Assembly (NCBI GenBank): GCA_963705325.1
Contig: OY970069.1
Coordinates: 4,960,001 to 5,024,000 of the forward strand
DNA length: 64,000 nucleotides
Reading direction: 5' to 3'
From: DATARH01 sp963705325
Lineage (GTDB): Bacteria > Pseudomonadota > Alphaproteobacteria > ATCC43930 > CGMCC-115725
The notes below the pieces were generated by a model. That model was not told where the DNA came from, did not search any database, and was given only the letters and a program-made list of their open reading frames with translations. Position numbers and translations under genes: made by a program. Below are positions 6,428 to 13,116 of the stretch, one piece after another (positions within the stretch are counted from its first letter, which is position 1; each line of letters starts with the position of its first letter).

Positions 6428-6504
6428 TGGTACGGCTCCTGGGACTCGAACCCAGACTGAACACGGTTTGAGCGTGTCGCCTCTGCCAATTCGGCCAGAG
6501 CCGC
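6428..6504 (-). tRNA. tRNA with Leu(CAA) anticodon on class I body
   Basis: Acceptor GCGGCTC/GAGCCGT, encoded CCA, anticodon stem ACACG/CGTGT with loop CTCAAAC (CAA, normal U33), short variable loop, T-arm CTGGG-TTCGAGT-CCCAG. Third consecutive leucine-anticodon gene without a long arm. Confidence 0.82.
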
Positions 6505-6508
6505 GGAA

Positions 6509-6583
6509 TGGTCGCCCCACCCAGTGCTGCCCTGGATTCTCCAGCTTGAGAGGCCGGCGACTTAGCTGGTGGTCGATGGGGCG
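6509..6583 (-). tRNA. tRNA-Glu(CTC)-like with altered D- and T-loops
   Basis: Acceptor CGCCCCA/TGGGGCG, encoded CCA, anticodon stem CCGGC/GCTGG with loop CTCTCAA (CTC). D-loop CACCAGCTAA lacks GG; T-stem TCCAG/CTGGG closes a GGCAGCA loop with none of the TTCRA bases except C56. The same pairing of odd loops recurs in the tRNA-Gln(CTG) gene. Confidence 0.75.
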
Positions 6584-6600
6584 CCGACGGCCATTGGCGA

Positions 6601-6671
6601 TGGCAGCGGGTGTAGGTTTCGCTCCCACCTCGCGAGCTTCAAGGGCTCGCCCGCTCCTAGAGCAACCCGCT
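6601..6671 (-). tRNA. tRNA-Gln(TTG)-like with C33 and reduced D-arm
   Basis: Acceptor AGCGGGT/ACCCGCT, discriminator G, encoded CCA, anticodon stem CGAGC/GCTCG with loop CCTTGAA (TTG, C33). The D-arm is reduced to about CTC-TAG-GAG and the T-loop is AGCGAAA (A54, G55). Total length of 71 nt with CCA is short. Confidence 0.72.
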
Positions 6672-6674
6672 AAA

Positions 6675-6749
6675 TGGAAGCGCGCCCTCGTGCCGCCCGA
6701 GGTTCTCCTGCGTCAGAGGCAGGCGTCTTAGCTGGTGGACCAACGCGCT
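6675..6749 (-). tRNA. tRNA-Gln(CTG)-like with altered D- and T-loops
   Basis: Acceptor AGCGCGT/GCGCGCT, discriminator T, encoded CCA, anticodon stem CCTGC/GCAGG with loop CTCTGAC (CTG). D-loop CACCAGCTAA is identical to that of the Glu(CTC) gene and lacks GG; the T-arm is CCTCG-GGCGGCA-CGAGG. Confidence 0.76.
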
Positions 6750-6756
6750 CGGAAAC

Positions 6757-6830
6757 TGGTGCCCGGTGAAGGAATCGAACCCTCGCCGGCCGCTTACAAG
6801 GCGGCTGCACGGCCATCGTGCTAACCGGGC
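6757..6830 (-). tRNA. tRNA-Thr(TGT)
   Basis: Acceptor GCCCGGT/ACCGGGC, encoded CCA, anticodon stem GCCGC/GCGGC with loop CTTGTAA (TGT), T-loop TTCGATT. Its acceptor matches that of the array tRNA-Thr(CGT). Confidence 0.9.
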
Positions 6831-6839
6831 GTGCCAAGC

Positions 6840-6916
6840 TGGGGTGACGTAGCCGTATCGATCCGCTCGAAGGCCGGTTCACAGCCGACCGGGTTCGCCT
6901 GCTCCCTCACGTCACC
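6840..6916 (-). tRNA. tRNA-His(GTG)
   Basis: Acceptor GTGACGT/ACGTCAC with a G at -1 opposite C73, the histidine identity pair, and encoded CCA. Anticodon stem GTCGG/CCGGC with loop CTGTGAA (GTG). T-loop ATCGATA has A54 in place of T54. Confidence 0.85.
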
Positions 6917-6925
6917 ATCGTCCGC

Positions 6926-7000
6926 TGGAGTGGGGTCGCGGAATCGAACCGCGTTCTCGAAGGTTGCAGCTTCGCGCCCGGCCCACCTGGCTCACCCCAC
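6926..7000 (-). tRNA. tRNA-Cys(GCA)
   Basis: Acceptor GTGGGGT/ACCCCAC, discriminator U73 as expected for Cys, encoded CCA, anticodon stem CGAAG/CTTCG with loop CTGCAAC (GCA), T-arm CGCGG-TTCGATT-CCGCG. Confidence 0.9.
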
Positions 7001-7015
7001 ACATTCACTCCCTAC

Positions 7016-7088
7016 TGGCACCGGCGGAGCGGAATCGAACTCTCCTTCGCGGGTTTGGAGTCCGCGTCGTTCACCAGAACACGCCGGT
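7016..7088 (-). tRNA. tRNA-Trp(CCA)
   Basis: Acceptor ACCGGCG/CGCCGGT, discriminator G as usual for Trp, encoded CCA. Anticodon stem GCGGA/CCCGC has an A-C closing mismatch around loop CTCCAAA (anticodon CCA). The T-stem contains internal mismatches. Confidence 0.8.
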
Positions 7089-7091
7089 ATA

Positions 7092-7169
7092 TGGCTGGCA
7101 GCCTCGGGATCGAACCGAGCTCATTCCGCCTTAACAGGGCGGCGCATTCACCTTGATTGCTAGCTGCCA
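7092..7169 (-). tRNA. tRNA-Asn(GTT)
   Basis: Acceptor TGGCAGC/GCTGCCA, discriminator G, encoded CCA, anticodon stem CCGCC/GGCGG with loop CTGTTAA (GTT), T-arm CTCGG-TTCGATC-CCGAG. Confidence 0.9.
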
Positions 7170-7174
7170 AAGAC

Positions 7175-7250
7175 TGGGGCGGGTAGCCGGACTCGAACCG
7201 AAGCATCATCAGTTTGGAAGACTGAGGCCCTACCTTTGGACGATACCCGC
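7175..7250 (-). tRNA. tRNA-Gly(TCC)
   Basis: Acceptor GCGGGTA/TACCCGC, encoded CCA, anticodon stem TCAGT/ACTGA with loop CTTCCAA (TCC), T-loop TTCGAGT. The discriminator is C rather than the U usual for bacterial Gly. Confidence 0.88.
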
Positions 7251-7253
7251 GAA

Positions 7254-7329
7254 TGGTGCCGAGACCAGGGATCGCACCCGGATGTCGCCGTCTTCAGCGG
7301 CGCGCAAGGACTACCTTTGCTATCTCGGC
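7254..7329 (-). tRNA. tRNA-Phe(GAA) with G55
   Basis: Acceptor GCCGAGA/TCTCGGC, discriminator A, encoded CCA, anticodon stem CGCCG/CGGCG with loop CTGAAGA (GAA). T-arm CCGGG-TGCGATC-CCTGG has G at position 55 where U is nearly universal. Confidence 0.83.
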
Positions 7330-7332
7330 GAA

Positions 7333-7407
7333 TGGTGGCGGTGATGGGACTCGAACCCATGGCCTTCTGGTTATGAGCGAGACGAGCTGCCTCTGCTCCA
7401 CACCGCT
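7333..7407 (-). tRNA. tRNA with CAT anticodon, copy 1 (Met or Ile2)
   Basis: Acceptor AGCGGTG/CACCGCC with an A-C mismatch at pair 1-72, encoded CCA, anticodon stem TCTCG/CCAGA (one C-C mismatch) with loop CTCATAA (CAT), T-arm ATGGG-TTCGAGT-CCCAT. No GGG/CCC anticodon stem, so not an obvious initiator. Sequence alone cannot separate Met from lysidine-modified Ile2. Confidence 0.78.
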
Positions 7408-7415
7408 ACAAAAAG

Positions 7416-7490
7416 TGGTAGGCGCGGCCCGAGTCGAACGGGCAACTTGACCGTTATGAGCGGCCGGTTCTGCCGTTGAACTACGCGCCT
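7416..7490 (-). tRNA. tRNA with CAT anticodon, copy 2 (Met or Ile2)
   Basis: Acceptor AGGCGCG/CGCGCCT, discriminator A, encoded CCA, D-arm TAGTTCAACGGC, anticodon stem GGCCG/CGGTC with loop CTCATAA (CAT), T-arm GCCCG-TTCGACT-CGGGC. Confidence 0.85.
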
Positions 7491-7496
7491 CGAAAT

Positions 7497-7571
7497 TGGA
7501 GCGAGTGACCGGGGTCGAACCGGTGTCCCGTGCATGGCACGCATGGATTCTGGCCGTTGAACTACACTCGC
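7497..7571 (-). tRNA. tRNA-Gly(GCC)
   Basis: Acceptor GCGAGTG/CACTCGC, discriminator U as expected for Gly, encoded CCA, anticodon stem CATGC/GCACG (one A-C mismatch) with loop GTGCCAT (GCC), T-arm ACCGG-TTCGACC-CCGGT. Confidence 0.83.
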
Positions 7572-7576
7572 CAAAT

Positions 7577-7648
7577 TGGTGGACCGTCACGGAATCGAAC
7601 CCTGCGCGGCAGGCTTGCAAAGCCCGCCTGTGCTCCTGTACCCGGCCC
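7577..7648 (-). tRNA. tRNA-Ala(TGC), first gene of the array
   Basis: Encoded CCA with discriminator A, anticodon stem CGGGC/GCCTG with loop TTTGCAA (TGC), T-loop TTCGATT. The acceptor GGGCCGG pairs with ACGGTCC except at one position. It is the most promoter-proximal member on the minus strand. Confidence 0.82.
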
Positions 7649-7771
7649 TCAAAAATTGAAAAACGAAGATCGCTGCAGCCGGGCTTTCATCGGTCTCGGG
7701 CTCAGGGCTTCCACCGAACCTTCCGTGTCGTGGCGCTGAGCCGAAGCCGCGCCAAAGGCAAATGGCCAAAA
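7649..7771 (-). promoter_or_regulatory. Probable promoter/leader region of the tRNA array
   Basis: About 120 bp between the upstream terminator and the first tRNA (Ala). If the array has its own promoter it must lie here or inside the structured element upstream. I cannot pick a convincing -35/-10 pair, so this is placement by exclusion. Confidence 0.35.
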
Positions 7772-7906
7772 CAAAAAACCCTCCGCGGGGTATTCCCGGG
7801 AGGGTTCAACCGATCTTCCGATCATGATGCGGGTAGTCTTACCCGCCCGAACTCCTTCCGGGGCCGCCGCAATCGCGCGAATTTTCGGGCATGCCATGCC
7901 CGAACG
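7772..7906 (-). ncRNA. Candidate structured RNA ending in a terminator
   Basis: Four consecutive inverted repeats read from high to low coordinates on the minus strand: a 10-bp palindromic arm pair at 7884-7904 (CGGGCAT half), a CCCGGA/TTCGGG stem at 7847-7862, a perfect 7-bp stem GCGGGTA/TACCCGC with a 4-base loop at 7829-7846, and the terminator at 7777-7806 followed by a U-run. The unit is about 135 nt and lies directly upstream of the tRNA array with the Ro60 gene. A Y-RNA-like or leader function is conceivable, but I do not see a recognisable Y RNA signature. Confidence 0.4.
7773..7806 (-). terminator. Rho-independent terminator upstream of the tRNA array
   Basis: AACCCTCC (7777-7784) pairs with GGAGGGTT (7799-7806), with further pairing inside the loop, and is followed on the minus strand by a T-run (the A-tract 7773-7778 on the plus strand). 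It ends transcription arriving from the right, so the array needs its own promoter or antitermination. Confidence 0.75.
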
Positions 7907-8018
7907 CGACCACAGAGAGCGCTTGCCGCTGGCCTAGTTTTAGGCACGGCAATCCGCTCCGCGGGGCGGCGGTGGCTTGCGTTATGGTTGTGGTCCTAAT
8001 CATGGGGCGCGGCTTCTC

Positions 8019-8297
8019 TCACAACCTCGATGGCTTCGTCAAGAGCGATCTTGATGGTAGGCAAGATCCTTCGCCACCATCCCCTTGCGCTGCGAGGCGA
8101 CGGTCATAGCTGCTCGCAGGCTTGCCACCGTTGGCCGCGAAGGTGGACGGCCGCTTCCGGACCCAAGTGCCGTCATTCGCCGACCTGACCGGCAACGAGG
8201 GCCACCCGTTGCCGGGACCGCGCCAAGTGCCACGCGAGTAGATTTCCGCCTGGGCGCTTCCGAAAATCAGCGTATCAATACGTTCCGCTTGAGCCAT
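8019..8297 (-). pseudogene. Remnant of an FAD-dependent pyridine-nucleotide oxidoreductase
   Basis: A strong ribosome site (AAGGAGG, 5 bases before ATG at 8297) starts MAQAERIDTLIFGS, which resembles the beta-strand and glycine start of a mercuric-reductase-like FAD protein (normally GxGxxG). The sequence then leaves the family and only a shifted-frame piece (RKGMVAKDLAYH) may match later parts. At most about 90 codons remain of some 450, so this is a deletion remnant. The assignment rests on short matches. Confidence 0.4.
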
Positions 8298-8446
8298 CTT
8301 GACCTCCTTCGGAGGCGAATAGCCGCGCCGTCGCGAGCTCGATACCGCTGCTGCCACCGTTGATCACGGCCGTCGCCTCATTGTCATCTCCTCTGCGCTG
8401 TGGCTCGCCCGGACCGGGGCGCCGAATGCCGAGCGCGTCCGCCGAT

Positions 8447-9070
8447 TCAGGGCGCCGAACGGTTAGGCTGCGGATCGATGTCTTCACCGCCCGCGCGCCC
8501 GAATGCAGGGAGGTACCGGCCGAAATTCAATTCGAAATCGCTTGGAACGCCGTAACCGACACTGCGGATCTTGGCGCGGCGCGCCTGTGCGCCGGGATGG
8601 GCCAAGGTTGTGAAGAACATGTCGTTGCTCGCCTGAAGCTCGGGAGCCGTCGGCATCCCGAACCGATTGATCTGGGCCTTCGCCATCGCCCGCGTTTCAC
8701 GGTCGAACGAGGCCAAGCGCCAGGCAAGCGTATCGACAAACGAATCGAGATCGGCATCGTCCAGCGTGCGGTTCACCCAGCCATAGCGCACGGCGACATC
8801 GGCATCGAAATCGTCCCCGCTGAGCACGATCTCAAGTGCCCGCGAGCGGCCTACCAGGCGCGGGAGCCACTCCAGCGCTCCGCCGCCCGGGACCAGCCCG
8901 ACGCCTATCTCGGGGTTGCCGAATAGGGCGCTTTGCCGGCTGGCGAAGCGCATGTCGCAGGCCAGCACGAACTCGTTACCGATGCCGCGCGTGCGGCCGC
9001 GAACCCAGAGGACTTTTTGTTCAAGGCTGGCGGTGTGATCGCCGGTCTGATCGTCGTGCGCTTCGTGCAG
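8447..9070 (-). pseudogene. 5'-truncated enoyl-CoA hydratase/isomerase family gene
   Basis: The frame is open from 9070 (in-frame stop just upstream) to 8447. It contains the crotonase signature in GRTRGIGNEFVLACDMRFAS, then a region with ALFGNPEIGVGLVPGGGALE and the C-terminal helix domain. The first roughly 70-90 residues, including the substrate-binding start of the fold, are missing and no good start codon exists at a sensible place, so it is probably non-functional. It belongs with the other decayed acyl-CoA genes around it. Confidence 0.65.
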
Positions 9071-9129
9071 CTAGCGTTGGATAGGCGGCATTCACCTCTG
9101 CACTAGCCATGAGCCTAATGCCGATCAAG

Positions 9130-10369
9130 CTACGAAAGATCGCTATCGGCCCCCTCTCCGGTCCGCGCGGCGATCACCCCAGCCTGCGCGAGACTGGCGA
9201 TCTCGGCGGCGGTGAACCCGGCTTCGCCTAACACCTCGGCATTATGCTCGCCCATGCGGGGCGGCTGTCGTTGGACGTCGGGACGCTGGCGGTTCGTGCC
9301 GAACTCGATCGGCAGGGCCGGAAGCCCGGCGATCTTGCCGTCGCCGCCGCCAAACCGGGAGATGAACACGTCGACGAGGCCGCCGGTCGCCAACAGATGC
9401 GGGTCGGTGAATAGATCGCCCGGCTGTCCGACCGGTGCCCACGACACGTTGCACCGCTCGCAGCGGTGCTCGACCTCGTCCTGCGGTAGCGTAGCGAGCA
9501 CCTCCTGCAGCGCCGGGATCAGCCAGGCTCGCTCCGCCAGCCGCATGACGTTAGTCGCGAGCCGCGGATCGGCCGCCAATTCCTGCAGCCCGAACTCCTC
9601 GACAAAGCGTGTCCATTGCTGATCGCTGGTCACGCCAATGAAGAGCTGGCCGTCCCCCGCGGTCTTGAACACCTCGTAGACCGCCCAGGCGCCGCGTCGC
9701 GCCGGCATGGGCCGCGCCTCGAGGCCGGTCGCCGTCATCCCCGCCATATGCGTGCTCATCAGGAATGCGGCGCTTTCGAACAGTGCGCTGGAGACGCGCT
9801 GGCCCTTGCCGGTGATCTCGCGCTCGCGCAGCGCCGCCTGCGCCGCGACGACTCCGAACACCGCGCCCATAATGTCGATGACGGAGGCGCCAGCTCGCAG
9901 CGGCTGGCCCGGCGGTCCGGTCATGAAAGCGAGGCCTGTCTGGAACTGTACGACTTCGTCGAGCGCTGGACGATGCTCATAGGGGCCGGCGAGATAACCC
10001 TTCAGCGCGAGGTACACGAGGCGCGGGTTGAGCGCAGCGAGCTGTTCGTAACCGCAGCCGAGCCGCTCCATCGTGCCGGGGCCGAAATTCTCCAGTACCA
10101 CATCCGCCGTCTGCACCAGACGGTGGATCACCGCCTGACCCTCCTTGCGCTTGAGATCAACCGCCAGGCTGCGCTTGTTACGGTTGAATGCGGCGAAGAA
10201 ACCCGGCCCCGAACCCGCCGAGACCGCGGGTGTGGTCGCCCTTCGGCGCTGGCTCGATCTTGATCACGTCGGCGCCGAGCTCGGCGAACACTAAGCCCGG
10301 CGGTCGGCCCCATCACCGTATGGCTGAACTCCAGGACCTTGATGCCGGCGAGTGGCCGTGCGCTGACAT
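9130..10369 (-). pseudogene. CaiB/BaiF family CoA-transferase with N-terminal frameshifts
   Basis: From a GTG at 10131 to 9130 there is a clean 333-aa frame with CaiB/BaiF features (ADVVLENFGPGTMERLG, GYLAGPYEHRPALDEVVQ, TGKGQRV). The missing N-terminus is present upstream in other frames: RPLAGIKVLEFSHTVMGPTAG, then VFAELGADVIKIEPAPKGD, then FFAAFNRNKRSLAVDLKRKE. Two single-base insertions (near 10293 and 10203) and a further shift near the start break it. The family moves CoA between acyl carriers using a catalytic Asp. The original start would overlap the stop of the adjacent HMG-CoA-lyase-type gene, giving a two-gene operon. Decay or sequencing indels are both possible. Confidence 0.75.
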
Positions 10370-11331
10370 CAGGCTGCCGCGCGGCGGAACGCGTCGAGGC
10401 TGCCAGCGTGGATCAGCTCGCCGGGCAGCTGGTGGCCGACGATTTCCTCGGCCATGCGTCCGACCTCGATCAGCGCGTCGAGATCGACGCCAGTATCGAT
10501 GCCCATTTCCTCGCACAGCAACACCAGCTCCTCGGTGCAGATATTGCCGGCCGCCTTGGGTTGGCCGGCGAACGGGCAGCCGCCCAGCCCGCCGACCGTC
10601 GAATCGAACTGCGTGACGCCCATCTTGAGCCCGGCATGCGCGTTGGCGACGGCTAGGCCGCGCGTGTCGTGCAGATGCAGCGAGATCGGCATGTCCGGCC
10701 AGCGGTTGCGCACCTCGCCCAGAACCCGCTCGATGCGCATCGGCGTCGCCCAGCCCATCGTGTCGGCGAGCGAGAAGTACTTAATCTCGGCGCCGGCCTC
10801 CTCGGCGATCGCCAAGCCATCGTCGAGCGTCGAGATCACCTGCGCCGGCGCGATGTCGCCCTGGTAGTTGCAGCCGAACGCCGCCATCACGCCAATGCGC
10901 GGGACGTCGACGCCGTTTTCGAGATGCAGCGCGGTCTGCTTCTTCATCGCCTCGACATTCTCGGCGTGACTGCGGTGCAGGTTCTTCTGGGTGAACCCCT
11001 CCGACGCCGTCAGCGAGATCGAGCCGGTGATCGTCAGCTTGTTGCGAAACACGAGCGCGCGATTGAGGCCCGCCGCGTTGAACCACAGCGCGGTGTAGTG
11101 CACTCCTTCCTTGGGGGTGAAGCCGGCGACGACGTCTTCCGCATCAGCCCAGCCCGGGACGATCTTCGGGCTGACGAACGAGGCGGCCTGGATGTGGTGC
11201 AGCCCGGTCTCGGCGAGCGCCTCGATCAGTTTGATCTTGTCGGCGGTGGTGATCGGGCCCGGCTCGATCTGAAATCCCTCGCGCGGGCCTTCCTCGTGGA
11301 TGTCGACGTGGTTCGGGAGGTCGGTCATCAT
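10369..11331 (-). CDS. HMG-CoA lyase-like (DRE-TIM metallolyase) protein
   Basis: 320 aa, typical of hydroxymethylglutaryl-CoA lyases, which cleave a 3-hydroxy-acyl-CoA to acetyl-CoA and a keto acid in a TIM barrel with a divalent metal. Visible features are the start EEGPREGFQIEPG, where the catalytic Arg and Gln lie, the metal-binding HLHDTRG segment, and the family signature VGGLGGCPFAGQP with the active-site Cys. Stop overlaps the presumed start of the CaiB-type gene (TGATG), so both probably served one acyl-CoA degradation route (leucine or a citramalyl-type intermediate). The exact substrate is not determinable. Confidence 0.85.
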   Translation of the reverse strand: MMTDLPNHVDIHEEGPREGFQIEPGPITTADKIKLIEALAETGLHHIQAASFVSPKIVPGWADAEDVVAGFTPKEGVHYTALWFNAAGLNRALVFRNKLTITGSISLTASEGFTQKNLHRSHAENVEAMKKQTALHLENGVDVPRIGVMAAFGCNYQGDIAPAQVISTLDDGLAIAEEAGAEIKYFSLADTMGWATPMRIERVLGEVRNRWPDMPISLHLHDTRGLAVANAHAGLKMGVTQFDSTVGGLGGCPFAGQPKAAGNICTEELVLLCEEMGIDTGVDLDALIEVGRMAEEIVGHQLPGELIHAGSLDAFRRAAA

Positions 11332-11507
11332 CTGCCTGCCTTGTTGGATGCCAGACGATATCGTGCCGCTGGGTTCGGCGAAAAGGGGAACGAAATCGTG
11401 ACGGCAACGGTTGGGCGATCAATGATTTGGATATATCGGACTATCGTTGAGGATCTGCTCTCGCCGCAATTCAGCCACACGGACCTTCGGGAAGTGATCG
11501 ACCAACA

Positions 11508-12752
11508 ATGACCGGGTTCCCCAACGCCATCGCCTGGCGAAACGCGTGCGCCACCGATGCGGTCTTGGTTACCTGGGCTGGGCCATGGGCAGTTTGTTTC
11601 GCGTTCGCGTCGGGAAGCGACACAACGGTCTTCAATTTTATCGATGGGCAGGTCGCCGCCAATTCAAGTACACCCGCCTTTATCCTGGCGGCACCCGAGG
11701 CGACATGGGCTCGGTTTCTGGAACCCGTTCCGCCGCGTCACCATCACGGCATCTTCGCGATGATGTACCGGCTGCCGGAATTTTCAATTCAAGGCGACCA
11801 GCTCGCCTTCATGCAGCACGCGCATATCGCGCGGCGGGTGCTCGAGGTCGGGAAGTGGCTGGCGTTGGGTCGCGCGCTGCCGGTGCCGGTATCGCTGCAT
11901 CCCCGAGAAGGCGCCCGGGCAGTGCCCGCGGTCACGGGCGGATATGTGCCAGTGACCTTCGGCGCCGTCACCTATCAGATTTACAGCGAGTCGGCGGGAT
12001 CAGGGCAGGACGTGCTATGCATGCACACCGCCGGCGCCGACGGGCGTCAATTCCATGGCCTGATGGCTGATCCGCGCATCGTCGCGCACCACCGGCTGGT
12101 ATCGTTCGACCTGCCCTGGCACGGCAAATCGCCGCCACCGGAGGGCGCGATCCAGGGCTCCTGGCGGCTGAATACCGACCTGTACGTCGCCCTCATCATG
12201 GGCTTCGCCGCCGCCGCGGGACTGCACAAGCCGGTGGCCCTGGGCGCGTCGATGTCAGGTGAGATCTGTCTGGAACTGGCCTACCGACACCCCGAGGCTT
12301 TCGCCGGCATCATTGCCTGCGAGGCCTGCGACAAGATCAACCAGCGCCAAACCGTCTGGGCGGCACACCCGCACGTCAACCAGGCGCAGTTCGTGCCGGA
12401 ATGGATACGCGCCCTTAGCGCCCCGCAAAGCCCCGCCGAATATGTGGAACAGATCGCGTGGCATTACGGCCAGGGCGGCCCGCAGGTCTTCTTCGGCGAC
12501 ATCGCCTTCTATTCCGGCGAGTGGGATGCTCGGGAACGCGTCGGGCGCATCGATACCAACCAGTGCCCGCTGTTCATGTTGACGGGCGAATACGACTACT
12601 CCTGCACCGTGGAATTGTCCGAGGCGACGGCGGCCAAAATCCCCGGCATCCGGTTCCAGGCGATGCAAGGCATCGGACACTTCCCGTTCGCGGAGAATCC
12701 CAAACTCTTCGCCGAGTATTTGCTGCCGATCCTGGCTCAGCTCAAAGGCTGA
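11508..12752 (+). CDS. Alpha/beta hydrolase with N-terminal SCP2-like domain
   Basis: 414 aa. Residues about 20-125 (NFIDGQ ... RLPEFSIQGDQLAFMQHAH) look like a sterol-carrier-type small domain, and residues about 150-414 form an alpha/beta hydrolase with nucleophile elbow GASMSGE, an acid in LTGEYDYSC and catalytic His in GIGHFPF. The fusion suggests hydrolysis of a hydrophobic ester or a ring-cleavage product held by the first domain. It is divergent from the HMG-CoA-lyase-type gene, with about 175 bp between. No close family name can be assigned; SCP2-like is my reading of fold-like patterns only. Confidence 0.65.
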   Translation: MTGFPNAIAWRNACATDAVLVTWAGPWAVCFAFASGSDTTVFNFIDGQVAANSSTPAFILAAPEATWARFLEPVPPRHHHGIFAMMYRLPEFSIQGDQLAFMQHAHIARRVLEVGKWLALGRALPVPVSLHPREGARAVPAVTGGYVPVTFGAVTYQIYSESAGSGQDVLCMHTAGADGRQFHGLMADPRIVAHHRLVSFDLPWHGKSPPPEGAIQGSWRLNTDLYVALIMGFAAAAGLHKPVALGASMSGEICLELAYRHPEAFAGIIACEACDKINQRQTVWAAHPHVNQAQFVPEWIRALSAPQSPAEYVEQIAWHYGQGGPQVFFGDIAFYSGEWDARERVGRIDTNQCPLFMLTGEYDYSCTVELSEATAAKIPGIRFQAMQGIGHFPFAENPKLFAEYLLPILAQLKG

Positions 12753-13116
12753 ACGCGAAGGCGACGTCATCCTGCCGGCATCGCGAGCCCTCGACGGCGC
12801 TACTCCGGCCGCATCAGAAATTTCAGGCAGGCCGACAGCACGATCGCGATGGGAAGCAGGACCGCCATCGCTAGGATTCATCGGTTGCGGGTTGCGGTTA
12901 CCTCCGCACGAGTGCCGTGCCGCGTTTCTCGATGCCCCTCAATGAGCTCTCCGGCCGCGATGCTTAGCGAACGCCAAAGATGACTGCCCGCGATCGCCCG
13001 CCGCGACGGAACAACATTGCGCGCGACTGCCGGCCCGGAAGGCTGCGCCGTCTGGGTGAAGACCGGACATCTGGCGCACATATAAGCCCCGGAATGAGAG
13101 CCGCAATTGCGGAAGT
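12753..13116. other. Intergenic stretch, no gene recognised
   Basis: About 360 bp between two convergent hydrolase genes. On the minus strand a 22-codon frame near 12802-12870 encodes a hydrophobic peptide ending LKFLMRPE, possibly the tail of a lost membrane protein. Nothing else is supported. Confidence 0.4.

Noticed and set aside
7333..7407. Initiator tRNA-fMet reading of the CAT gene because of its 1-72 mismatch
   Set aside because: The mismatch is A-C rather than C-A and the three consecutive G-C pairs of the initiator anticodon stem are absent.
1388..7648. CRISPR array as explanation of the repeated units
   Set aside because: Repeat units are 70-95 bp, fold as individual tRNAs with different stems and share only tRNA consensus bases; there are no constant repeats with unique spacers.
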